Below are positions 26,291 to 37,276 of a stretch of 64,000 nt of DNA, one piece after another. The translations under genes were made by a program, and so were the position numbers. Within the stretch, counting starts at the first letter, position 1. Every line of letters starts with the position of its first letter. Origin of the DNA: Nissolia schottii (taxonomy: Eukaryota; Streptophyta; Magnoliopsida; Fabales; Fabaceae); the NCBI GenBank assembly GCA_003254905.1, contig QANU01016478.1:489977-553976 (forward strand). Reading direction: 5' to 3'. The notes below the pieces were generated by a model. That model saw only the letters and a list, made by a program, of their open reading frames with translations. It was not told the DNA's origin and searched no databases.

Positions 26291-27185
26291 TTTGACAAGT
26301 CACATTCAGATATTTTTTCATAAAAGGCAAGGTCTTTAAAATTAAACGCAACAATAAAGTGAAACCCAATTTAATTTTGTTGAAAAGAGGAATTTGGAAA
26401 GTACAGCAGTTAGCAACAAAATTTCGACCCAAAAAAGGAAGAAGAAAAAAAAACTTAGCAACAAACTCCAATGCAAGAACACAAGTACACAAGATAACAC
26501 CGAATAAGTTACATCGTTGACTCCTAGAGCTCCAAAAGACAAAGATTGTTGGTGCAGCATCAAAATTCAACCACAATTGATGCGAGCACTATTTTTTTTG
26601 AGAGACACTGTAGACTTTACCATAATTTTATTATATTTTAGTTTCCAGTAGAAATTCATACTAAATAGAGTACCACCACGCATTTTAACATGTATGGACA
26701 ATGTCTAAATTATGGTTGTTGATATAATGCTAATAATATTAATAAATAGTAAAATAGTAATTAGTTAGGTGAATATTATCTAATAGCATAAATAAGAAAC
26801 TACAATTTTATAATTTATTAAGTGAAATGATAATGTGCCGAACATTAGTTCATTTTAGAGTGTTTGTATCTTAAATTAAAAGGTAGGAGAGTTCACGGAT
26901 ACTTGCTCATCCACCTATTGTAACATTTCACAAAAGGATATAGCATATGATTTTTTGAAACTACCAACATACAGGGCATTTTAATTTCAATTTTAAATGT
27001 AACTCTAAAGCTAGGGTGAATGAGGGTCAAATTTATACCAGCACCAAATGGTTATGCAGGTAGGACCAGGTCCTGAGTATCCAATCACAAAAGTGCTAAA
27101 AATTAATTAATTTTATGTCAGATAGATATGTTACATATCATTTAAGCTATAAAGTACATACGATACTTATAACCAAAAGTAACAT

Positions 27186-27632
27186 TCACCTTTCTGCAAT
27201 TGCAATATCAAAATCAAACAACGTTGTTCCTCTGCCACTAACAAATTTCTGCATCGGGCCCAACGATGGGGCATTCACCACCCTGGCACATGCCTTCTCT
27301 TCCAAAACAAAACCTCTCTCACTTTGCTTCGGCCCCTTACCAAATCCCTTAGAAATCCACAAAACAAGCTTGGGCCTTTTACCTTCTTGGGCCTTATTTT
27401 TCTTCTTCTTGGGCTGGACTTGGGCCATGCAAGAGACCTTGGGAGAAGAAGGTTCCTTTGCACTGAAGCTTATAATTCCACCTCTCTTATTTCTTCGAGC
27501 TTCCTTGGGAATTATTGAAACGGGTGATCGAAAAGGACTTAGAATTGGGTACTGAAAGGCCACCGAAGCGACCGGTTGGTTTGGGAGAAACTTGAGGAAC
27601 TTGATCTTACATATTTGATAAAGTTTCTCCAT
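27186..27632 (-). CDS. Small basic plant protein (EPSSPKVSC motif family)
   Basis: A single-exon gene of 148 residues with a genuine ATG. The protein is basic and low in predicted fold. It begins MEKLYQICKIKFLKFLP, has a central EPSSPKVSCMAQVQPKKKK stretch and a SIIPKEARRNKRGG stretch. The S/T-P-KVSC-G/A-Q-V/I-K pattern recurs in a family of plant-specific, stress-responsive small proteins; I remember some being labelled syringolide-induced protein 14-1-1-like in soybean, but cannot confirm this. No membrane segment or signal peptide is visible. A decayed paralogue lies at about 26130-26290. Molecular function is unknown. Confidence 0.6.
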   Translation of the reverse strand: MEKLYQICKIKFLKFLPNQPVASVAFQYPILSPFRSPVSIIPKEARRNKRGGIISFSAKEPSSPKVSCMAQVQPKKKKNKAQEGKRPKLVLWISKGFGKGPKQSERGFVLEEKACARVVNAPSLGPMQKFVSGRGTTLFDFDIAIAER

Positions 27633-27733
27633 GTTGGGACAAATAACTAACTAGACTTTAATTTTTAGTAGTCCTCAAATAATAATGGCTCTTGAGAACC
27701 TCAACGGATTTGAATGAAGGGTGATGCTAGACA

Positions 27734-27769
<36 letters not shown>

Positions 27770-30700
27770 TGGAATAGGAGGTGCTGAAAAAATCAAATTA
27801 AAGAAAGAATATGCTTGATGATTATAGAGGACTGGCTATTGTTGTAGACCACAGTAGAGTAATTAGAGTGAGGTGGTTTTATGAAAGTAGCACAAGTTGC
27901 CAGCACAACACAAAATATGAAGCTTAGATTTGGATATAATTAATGTCACGGTTTCACTGAAACGCTCCACTTGTTTGGAGGTAGAAATTTAGGTGTAACT
28001 AAAACAATGTCTCCAAACATTAAATTGCCATTCTTACATTTCTAATTATGATTCTTCCGTTGAATGACGATGAGAGTGATCATGTATAAATTGGTGTTGC
28101 TTGTTTTTTCTTCCCTTTCTTTTTGTCTTGTTTGAAAATCTTGGGATACTCAATCTAATGTAAGAAAAGAAGGACCAAAGAAGACCATTGTCCAATTCTC
28201 AGGATCCAGCGCGGTATGATCTTGCCTTGTATATGAACATAAGACAGGGACTCCCTCGCTACTCACACCCTAAAAACATGTATTCACTCGTTATCATGCA
28301 CAAATATTTTAATATATATGTGCAATTTTTTAAACGGACGTGTACAAACTTTTCAATCAACAGAATCAAATAATAAAACAAAAATGAAACGAAAACAATA
28401 AATAAATTTTTTGGTATTCACGTATACAAACTTTTGAACAAAAATACATACTTTTTTAGATCCATGTACTTGAACAACAAAAAACAAAAAATATGACTGA
28501 AACGAACATGAACATTAACACAAAGCCGAAGAAGAAAACTTAGGTGATCATGCGACAAACTTTCAAACAATAATGCACAAATTATTCTACACATAAGCAC
28601 AAACTTTTTAAAAACTAGAGATGAATATTAGGACGGACATGAAAACAAAGGCGAAAAAACCTTGACGCACACATACACAAACTTTTGAACAATTATACAC
28701 AATTTTTTTTATACATGCACAAACTTTTAAATTATCAAAAATAAAAAAATGACAAAAATGAAAATGAAAAACTGTGAGATCCACGAATCTTCTGAAGAAG
28801 AAAAAATAAAGGTAGGTTTAAATGAATAAAAATAAACAAGAAAACCTAAAAAGACGAAAGAAAAAATAGTTTGTGAAAAATGGAAGAAAAAAGAGGAAGA
28901 AGAAAAGAGAACAGAGAGGAGAAAAGGGAAAAATAAAAAGAACAATAAGAGAAGGAGGAGAAGACGAGCATGCGTGTGTAGGAGAGTGGATGAAAGAAGA
29001 TAGAAAACGTACATTTAATGTGGTAATAGATTAGTGACATAAAAGTAGTATACATCAATCATTTTTTTTTTTATAAATATTCAACTCATTTTAACTTGTT
29101 TACACCAAAACATTGTTACACCCCACCCATAACTTTCTTATTGCTTGCTTTGTATCAACTTTCTCTCTATATTAGTATGTGACCTCCAACACGGAATGTA
29201 CACATTTTATTAGTTCACCGCCATGGATAGAATTGTGAAAAGCATACAGAATGCTCTTTTCTTTCTGAAACATTAGCATTCCGTATGTTTTTTTTTATAA
29301 TTTTATTCATGCGTCGAGCTCAGAGACTACATACCATCTGTTGTTGTTGAAGGTCGACACAGTATTATAAAGAAGAGACATAATAGAATTGAGAAGAAGT
29401 TGATGTTGGACATGCGACTTGCAGCCACTAAAAGTGGCTTGTGCTTTCGCTTCACCACCAAGGTAGAAACGCTTATCTCCCCATATGCTTATGTCCACCA
29501 TGTGGATGAGGATGGGTGGCGCATGGTGCATTGAATGCATCATTAGATGAGAAGCCACGGAGAATAATCATCAAGTGCTGAAACATTTCAGCAATAGGAG
29601 AAACATTCTTGGCTTCGGTTGTGAGAGACAAGAATTAGAGAGTTGTGAAAAATTCTAAGAATATAGTGTGAAGGCATGCCTTAATAGATTTTGGATATAT
29701 TCTCTCGTCTGTATAATACTACGCATTGTAGGAGAGAGTCTCATTAATTTTTCTACGCAACCGAATACATGAGTGATCTATCAAAATTCATTAATCATCA
29801 TTTATTGCACTCATTGATAGATAGAAATAGCTTTTTGTTGTCTCTAATGTCGGGTTTGCTATTATGATGTTGTGATTTCTTTGATTAATGGTTGAAAGTT
29901 ATGTCATTCTCCTTCGAGTATTGAACAATTGGATAGAAAACTCTCCAATCCTGTCATTTGATCAAGTTGCTAGTATTTAAAAGTTTTTTTTCCTTCCAAA
30001 AATGCTTTTTAAACACTAAGCATAGTGGTCTCTCGCACATATCATAGGACTCACACTCATATCATGTATAATTTTCTAACATTTTAACAAAATGACTAGT
30101 GATTATAGTGTCATTATACAATTATAGCAACGGTATAACAGGTTTTTATGTATCCGTTATTTTTGTTATTCCACTATTGATAACACTAAATCATTGATAA
30201 CACTAAACTAGACATAGAACAAGTGAATAACAAACAAAAGAAAACAATAGAAGACCTGTCCAATTCTCACGGATCAAAAGGCTATATGATCTTGCTCTAT
30301 GAGCATAAGACCAAAGCATGACATGTCTTCATCACGCCTGCTCCAACTCATATATCAGAAAATTACTCCAATTCTGAGTTGAGAAATTCTAGTTGAAACA
30401 GCCTTGTCTTGTCTGAGTAAAATGATTTCTTTTCTAAGCTTCCATTTCTCTCCTCTTCCCTATGGTACAATGTGATTCACGCCACTTTAGTGATAAGCTG
30501 CTTGTCTCCCTTCAACCTTTGCACGTGCATTAATTGGAGATGGTACTCTCTTTTTTCCCATGTTTGTGCTAAGACTTTTGAAAAGCAATCTTGCAAGCAT
30601 TTATTTCTTTTAATTCTAATATGATGTATGAATTTGTCTCACCTGTGTACTGGTTGCTCATCTTTGATCTCAACTTCAACTTTTCCTTCTTTTCTTTCTT

Positions 30701-32821
30701 TTGTTTTTCTTTTTAAGTAAAAAAAAAAGGTGTATCAATTGATTAATTAAACTTAAATTTAAGTGAGGAAATTTGTATTATCATTATCACTCAAGGTACA
30801 AATAGTATCTATTCAGCATTATTGTGTTAACTACCTATGTATGATTATGAGTTTTGAAATGCACAAGATTGTGATATTTTTAATATTTTACCTTTTTGTA
30901 TGAGTCAAATTATGAAATTGCCATTGCAGTTGGTGATTTCATAAATAAAATAATAATAATAATAATTTTATTATTATTTTATTGTATCAATTCATATTAA
31001 GGATATTGATAATTTATTTTTATTTTATTTCATGGACTTGATAGTTAATCAACCTTACACTAATCAACCAGAACCATAATTCTTTTTCATAATTGTAGTT
31101 TAACATGCAACATATTTGTGGCTAATCATTTCCGTCATTCTATTTTACGTTAGGATTCCATGTTATTGCACACTTAAACTCATGAAATAAGATGTATGAG
31201 AGTTTAAAGTAACTTGAATTTGTGAACATGTCGTCAATCCTTAATATGAATAAAAGATTTATATAACATCAACTTTGACGAAATGTTTTCAAGTGTCATT
31301 AACTCCAAGGATGATCGAAGCAAAACAAATTGGCTGATGGATGAAAATGATGAAAAATGAAGAGAGAAAATAATCAATTCAATGGATAATTTATACAGGT
31401 CTCCGCTTCACATTTGATAGGGAAAACGATAGGACAATTAAGCAAGAAAAAAAAGTTGAGCATCAAAGATAATAGTAAACATTCGAATTGGGTCCAGAAA
31501 TCAAGGGAGGTAAGAGAAAAAAGTTGCTGACAATGAAATACATTCTTGATATATGCGTTATTTTGTTATTCGTTTGTCTTTTAATGAAAATAAATTCGTT
31601 ATAGAACATTTTCCATTTAAGTTTAAAGGAATGACACGACTTAACATTTAGTTAAAAATTTTAGAAAGAGTTGTGAAGAATAATCTTTCATGATGACTAC
31701 AAATAAGAATGATGAAGAAAATCCACTTTTAATGCAAGATGATTTGGTAGAAAGCTCCACCCTCCAAACATGCTTAATTGCTTGACATACTCATCTAATA
31801 AATCCGGCAATTACGCTACTAAAACTCTTGGTTGCCATTCCACTTCAATTTTAATTTGCTCCTAGCCATAAACAAATCCGAATTCCTACAAAATAACGTT
31901 ACATAAAATAAGCAGGGTATGTTTCAGAGAAGAGTAACATGGGCAAACCAGAATTGCAATTTGATTTGGATTGATATAAAGACCGGACATGGTTTTGTTC
32001 GAAGTCCGTATCACAAACTTGTTATTACAAATAAATATTTTAAAGTGGTCATCCTAAAGATTTTGCATGCACACATATCGGTAGGAGATCGATCCCAATT
32101 ACAACTATAAAAGCAGAAATTGAAATAAAAGTTCACAAACTTCTGAAGTTGTCAACAGCGATCCAAAGGATGTAGCCAATTAATACAACGCAAACATCTT
32201 GATATCACACCCAAGCAGAGCAGTCCATCTCCTTGTAGCCTTGTGTTGGTCCTGACTCCTAAGCCATGCATAAGAGTCTTAGATATTGTCCAGCTAAACA
32301 TGAATTAAGAACTTAAAACTGGCACCAGTAACATGCATATATCACTTTTTACAAGTAATTTTTTGCAAGAATAAAAAAAGGGGAAAATCCAAAAACAGGA
32401 AAGGAAATTCACCAAATGCATATCACTTTTTACAACCATCTCAAGGAGTTCTCAAGTCCAAAATCCAAAACATCTTTCTTTTTCCCTCCAATTAGTATAA
32501 TAGCAACAGATTTTCATTAAATTTCCCCCATTTCTCCCAAAACGTGATCATTCTAAGTCTGCAAAGACTTCCATAACCTTGGTAATATTTATTTTGAAAT
32601 TGAAGAAATGCTTTGTTTACCCGTCTTATTGATGGACAACATTGCAAATAAACATGTTTTGGCCAAATATATTCTTTACACAAATTTAAACCAATAGCAG
32701 TAGAAGACAAAATTAAGACAAGTTTAAATCAACTGATGTCCAGTGAAGAATCACCTAATCATTCACGGTCAAAAAATTCCTATCCGATATATTTTTGTTT
32801 CAGTATAGCCGTTAGTTTACC
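27633..32821. other. Gene-poor intergenic DNA with simple repeats
   Basis: About 5.2 kb without a credible gene. It includes a (CA)n(TA)n microsatellite at about 27737-27770, a region of recurring acaaacttttgaac-like words at 28320-28740, purine-rich strings at 28840-28990, and AAT-type trinucleotide runs near 30945-30975. Open frames such as 29307-29558 (-) show no family resemblance. DNA near 32160-32820 is probably the former 3' flank of the RPB1-derived pseudogene. Confidence 0.5.
27737..27770. repeat. (CA)n(TA)n compound microsatellite
   Basis: About eleven CA units are followed directly by six or so TA units. It lies downstream of no gene and upstream of the 27186-27632 (-) gene by about 100 bp. 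Confidence 0.85.
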
Positions 32822-34281
32822 TCAGTGAGTGCTCCTATCATCCTTGTCACTCGTCTGTGGAGTGTACTGGCTGGTTGATGATGGTGAGTAACCGGGTTGA
32901 CTTGGTGAGTATCCCGTACTGGGACTACAAATGATCAAACAGAAAAATAGCAAAAACAGACCAAGCTCAGATATATGTTTTCCATACAATTTAGCAACTA
33001 AAGAATTGATCTGCATAGATGCATACCTGTATTGAGGAGAACTTGGGCTATAGTCTGGGCTAACACCAGAATTGTATGGGCTGGAAAATTGCAAAAATAT
33101 GAATAAAGCGCATAAATTATATAACCACTTAAGTTTAAACAGCACACCAAAAAAAAGGAAAAAAAACTTAAGTCAGACTACTGTTCATAACACAAATAAG
33201 GTAAACTGTTCATTGGGTTGATAGAATAATAAATGAAGTTCACTTACCTGCTTGGGCTATATGTTGGGCTAGACGGAGAATAAGATGAAGACGTTGGTGA
33301 GTATGAAGGAGATGTTGGGCTGCAAAATAGTAGTTATATATTTACTTGGAGAACAGAATTATCATCAAATAAATGTACAATAGAGAATTGAAGACACAAG
33401 ACGACTATATTCAGCCAACCAACAAACTAATAATTTAACATATTGGAATGCCAAAGGAAAATAGCAACTATGAATGCATTGCAAAGTAGAGAGTTCCTCC
33501 TCAAACCCAAGTAGATCAATGAAAAATGAAGGGAATGAGAATCACGTTTTTGTTACTCTATATCATTACGGTGTTCACTGGTTCCATTTACAACATTCAA
33601 CAGTGCCAAAAAATCAATATTAGGAAAATCAAAGAGAATGAGTTACCTATAGTTTGGAGATGTGGGACTATATGGGCTTGAAGGAGACAGTCTTGGGCTA
33701 CTTGGAGAATATGCCAAACAAGGACTATACTTTGCGGACTGTGGATTGTGACTTGGGGAGGTAGGACTATAACTAGGCGAGGTGGGGCTGTATGCAGGTG
33801 ATGTAGGACTATAGGCTGGAGATGTTGGGCTAGAAGAGGGTGATGTTGGACTGTAGGAAGGCGACGTTGGGCTATATGAAGGAGAAGTCGGGCTGTAGGC
33901 AGGTGAGGTGGGGCTGTAGCTAGGAGATGTTGGACTGTAGCTCGGAGACGTTGGGCTGTAGCTAGGTGAAGTGGGAGAGTACGATGGACTAGTAGCTAGG
34001 TGAATAAGCTGGGCTAGTAGGACCGTATCCTGGAGAGCTAGGGCTGTAGGTTGGTGATGTGGGGCTGTAGCCGGGTGATGATGGACTGTAGCCCGGTGAT
34101 GAAGTAGGCGAAAACGCCATTCCACCAACATAAGGTGAAAACTGTGCATCAGTAGTTGGTGACAGTCGTAGATTTGGGCTCAACAAATAACTTGGAGACA
34201 TCAAGCCTTCGTGTTAGGGAGTTCCAGAAATTGGGGAACGAGCAGGCGTCATGCCAAAATCAAGACCTTCCATATAACTAG
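32822..34281 (-). pseudogene. NRPB1: RNA polymerase II largest subunit (RPB1) CTD pseudogene
   Basis: Only the C-terminal heptad domain of RPB1 is present, as four exon blocks: 33647-34281, 33248-33319, 33027-33080 and 32822-32934, with splice-like borders kept. It starts with PSYMEGLDFGMTPARSP, continues through many YSPTSPS heptads and ends TPQTSDKDDRST, as in plant NRPB1. It is broken: a TAA stop at 34214-34216 replaces an expected Tyr codon after PISGTP, and one extra base near 33991 shifts the frame in the heptads. There is no acceptor at the left border, and no catalytic-core exons lie upstream. Because introns are retained, it arose by DNA duplication, not retrotransposition. The intact gene must lie elsewhere. 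Confidence 0.85.
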
Positions 34282-35375
34282 GTTTACTTGAAATGAAGTA
34301 AGTAAATAGAAGAGTGCAGAGGAGAAACTAAGAGAAGGAATTAGAGTTACCTGAGAAGGGTAGTCGCGATCGTAATCGCGTCCAGAAAATGACGAAATTT
34401 AAAAGGAAAAAAATTTATTTGAGGCGCCACCAATTTTATTTAAATTAGAAAAAATTAAAAAAAATCTTTAATTATAGAAAATTGATCTTATTCAAGTTTG
34501 ATCTGTGAGTTAATTATGCATAAGGAAAGGCAAAATCTCAATTTTACAGCACCCATAATATATTTGTATTAAAAAAATTACATTAATTAATTGTACAAAT
34601 TATTTATAACCTCTAAAATATGAAAAAGTTTAGAGTATCAAGTTGTCACAATTTAGATATTCTAAAACAAGTTAACAAGTCATCGCGGCTTAGTTACCAT
34701 TTTTATTGTAAATATATGCTCAAACATTTATTTTTATAAATGAATAAATAAGAAGTTAATTAAAAAAATGAAATTATTTACACGTGAATAAAAATTATGA
34801 AAATTTAATTTTGAATAAATAAAAAGTTCTTTTCATATTTCTTCTAAGCTCTGTTTATATCCAAAAAAAACTCATTCAGTTGAGTGTTCCAAAATTTTTC
34901 TCTTGATGCGACCTTCACTTGCTAAGCTTTCTCCTATTTTATTTATGTACGTTACTTCTATGAACTCATGCACAAAAGTTTCATTTTTGTATGTTACTTG
35001 CTAGCAATATTTTTGAAAAGGAAAGGAGGACAATTGTTTCTATTGGGAAAAAGGGCAGGGGAGCAATATTTAGGACAATTGATTCTATTGGGAAAAGGGG
35101 GTCGGGGAGCAATATTTCTGAAAAAGAAGGGTGTGGGGAAAGGCGGAGATCTTCTCTTTTTTCATTTTTTTAAAATTATTTTTCGATTTATTTGGACTAA
35201 AAATGATAATAGGCTAAAAGATTGGACATACAACAATTTGTGAACAAATTTTTAGATCAAACACATGGAATTTTTTTTTTGGTATCAATAATAAATTGAA
35301 AAAGAGAATAAAAAAAAAAAGCACACAACACAAACAATCCAAAAAAAAATAAAATAGAACTTTGACTAACAAAGA
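34282..35375. other. Intergenic DNA with a 45-bp minisatellite
   Basis: AT-rich DNA with no gene seen. It holds the short tandem repeat at 35028-35117 described separately. Confidence 0.5.
35028..35117. repeat. Two-copy 45-bp tandem repeat
   Basis: The unit begins GGACAATTG and ends GGGGAGCAATATTT. A second copy starts at 35073, and a partial related unit (agcaatatttttgaaaagg) precedes the first at about 35003. As 45 is a multiple of three, open frames run through it, but no gene is evident. Confidence 0.7.
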
Positions 35376-36300
35376 AAATGGTGAAAAAATTGGGTGTTCA
35401 TAGTGTTAATAGAATTTTATTTTTTATTTATTTCAATATGTTAATATTTATTATAAAAAAAATACGAATGAATTTGATGTTATAAAATTTTAAATATCAC
35501 CTCCCCATGCGTTAAATTATACGCAAATAAATCTAATGATAAATTACATTTTCTTTAATCTCATGGATCACACGAGTCATAAAATAAGAGAAAAGAAATT
35601 TCTCATTTTTTAGAAGAAAACAAAGAATAAAATAAGATAACGCGTGAAGATTTTGCGATACCTTCACGATTCTTACCCTCAAAACTGCCTTTCAGTTAAC
35701 AAAGCTATTAGTTACCGAATAATTGTGTACCAAAAATTTACTTTAAAGAAAATAAAGAGTTTTTTAAAAGCAGATTTTGGTAGTGGAGGGGTACCATCCC
35801 CTCCCTCTAGGAAAATAAAAATTGTGATGGACATTCACAAGTCGGTTAAGTTTTGAGAAGAATTACCAGTGGTTTTGTTACACGAACGAACGATGGCTTC
35901 TGTCTACAGCTACACGGAGTGCGGCTCCAACCTCAACCTCAACCTCAACCCTTCCTGCGCCTTCCCTCCTGACTTCTACTTCGAGGCCGCAACAAGAACT
36001 CCCTCTCCTTCTCTGCCATGGACCTCACCAAGCTCCGCTTCGAGAAGGAGGACAAGATCAGGCCCTTCTTCGAGACCCTCAACTACTGGGGCATCCAGCG
36101 CAAGAAGACCAAGATGCTCTGCAACGCTTGCGGCCGCCTCCTCGGCCACATCTACGACGACGACCCTCCGCTCATGGACGGCCCCAGCCAGGTCATCCCT
36201 CGAGCTCCTAGGTACCGCTTCAAGACCAAAGCCCTTCGAATCGCGTCCAGTTGAAGATTTTTTTTCCCTCGTTGCCTGCTTTGTGGTTTGAATTTTAACC
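35376..36300 (+). repeat. Left copy of a 0.9-kb segmental duplication
   Basis: From aaaatggtgaaaaaattgg at about 35376 to the sequence after the coding part at about 36300, this DNA is nearly identical to about 44247-45208, in the same orientation. The match includes about 500 bp of upstream flank, the coding region and a short downstream flank. Confidence 0.85.
35893..36254 (+). pseudogene. Broken copy of the CxxC/CxxC (At4g08330-like) gene
   Basis: Compared with the intact copy at 44786-45163, this copy has lost one G in the stretch coding FEAGNKNS (near 35987), which shifts the frame. It also has a 21-nt in-frame deletion removing the GQFHMGP part near the C-terminus, an extra LN pair near the N-terminus, and Tyr in place of the first Cys of the CTEC motif. 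The downstream frame from about 36018 still reads KLRFEKEDKIRPFFETLNYW. It could express a truncated protein at most. Promoter-side sequence is shared with the intact copy. Confidence 0.8.
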
Positions 36301-36354
36301 ACGTTAGCGTTCATCAGAGTAATTAGACAAAGGGACATGAGCAACATAAATGTT

Positions 36355-36980
36355 TTTAAGAAGGTTTAATTAAGTTTTTAACTTCTGTAAAATTTTAAAG
36401 TTTATTTTTAGTTTTTGTGTTTGGTTGGGATTAACGGTGCTAAAGTACCCGTTAATAGCGCCACATGACAGTGCCACGTGGCACGTCGTGTGGCATAATT
36501 ATGACATGGGACACGCCACGTTAACATCGTTAACCCTAGTGGACTAAAAACAAATTTTGAAATTTTATAAGGATTAAAAACAAATATTAAAATTATATTA
36601 TTAAATATGTGATTAAAATTATTTAAAATAAATATAAAAAAAATTGTTTGGTGTTGGTTTTACCATTTCATAGGTACAAAAAAATTATTTAACTCAAATT
36701 TAGTTTTTAGCTACCGTAAAATTTTAAAGTTTGTTTTTAATCCTTGTAAAGTTTCAACGTTTGTTTTTAGTCTCTGTATCTGGCTGGGGTTAACAATGCT
36801 GACGTGGCGTGCCACGTAGCACGAACACGCCCGTTAACAGTCATGTCAGCGCTGTTAACTCCAACCAGATACCGGAACTAAAATCAAACTTTGAAATTTT
36901 ATAAGGACTAAAAATTTTATACAGGGACTAAATACAAATTTTAAAATTTTAGAGAGGCTAAAAACTTAATTAAGCATTTT
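36355..36980. mobile_element. Mutator-like inverted-repeat relic
   Basis: The ends read ttaattaagtttttaac (left) and, in reverse complement, cttaattaagtttttagcc (right), the same family of ends as the element at 62604-63886. The repeats include stretches such as gttaac..gccacgtggc near both sides, and a second similar inner arm near 36695-36850 suggests a nested or rearranged element. No clear 9-bp target duplication was found. No coding content. Confidence 0.5.
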
Positions 36981-37151
36981 ATTATTTTTTATAGGGACAC
37001 TACTTGGCGTTTATTCTCTAGTTTAAGAAAACCTCAAAATGTAATTTGTGCTCATTATAAAAATATAAAAATAAAATAAAATATTGGACCAAAACGGGCC
37101 GTCTGGATAGACCCATGACAGTCCAAAACCCATAGCAAGTTGGCAACCCTT

Positions 37152-37160
37152 AAACCCTAG
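37152..37160 (+). promoter_or_regulatory. Telo-box upstream of WDR12
   Basis: AAACCCTAG lies about 120 bp upstream of the WDR12/YTM1 start codon. Telo-boxes are frequent in promoters of plant ribosome-biogenesis genes, which fits this gene's role. Function is inferred. Confidence 0.4.
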
Positions 37161-37276
37161 CCTCTCCCTCCCCCAACACCCTTCTCTCCCGGAACTTCAC
37201 CTTCACCTTCACCTTCGCCTACACTTTGACGTTGAATAAGAAAGAAGAAGACCGCGATATCTTCAGGGACGTGGAA

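Larger units (their letters stand above)
22620..27185. other. Gene-poor intergenic DNA
   Basis: About 4.5 kb with no credible intact gene. It includes the PLD 5' flank, AT-rich DNA, the hAT-like element at 25281-25744, and a decayed gene fragment at about 26130-26290. A short minus-strand stretch near 24060-24170 only vaguely resembles a kinase C-terminus and was not annotated. Confidence 0.5.

Noticed and set aside
26280..26576. 98-residue open frame on the minus strand next to the decayed paralogue
   Set aside because: Hydrophobic low-complexity translation and no match to the intact gene's sequence.
29307..29558. 83-residue open frame on the minus strand
   Set aside because: No domain, no splice partners, no similarity that I recognise.
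32822..34204. Idea that this is the 3' end of a working RPB1 gene
   Set aside because: No core exons exist upstream in the window, a stop and a frameshift break the CTD, and the left border has no acceptor site.
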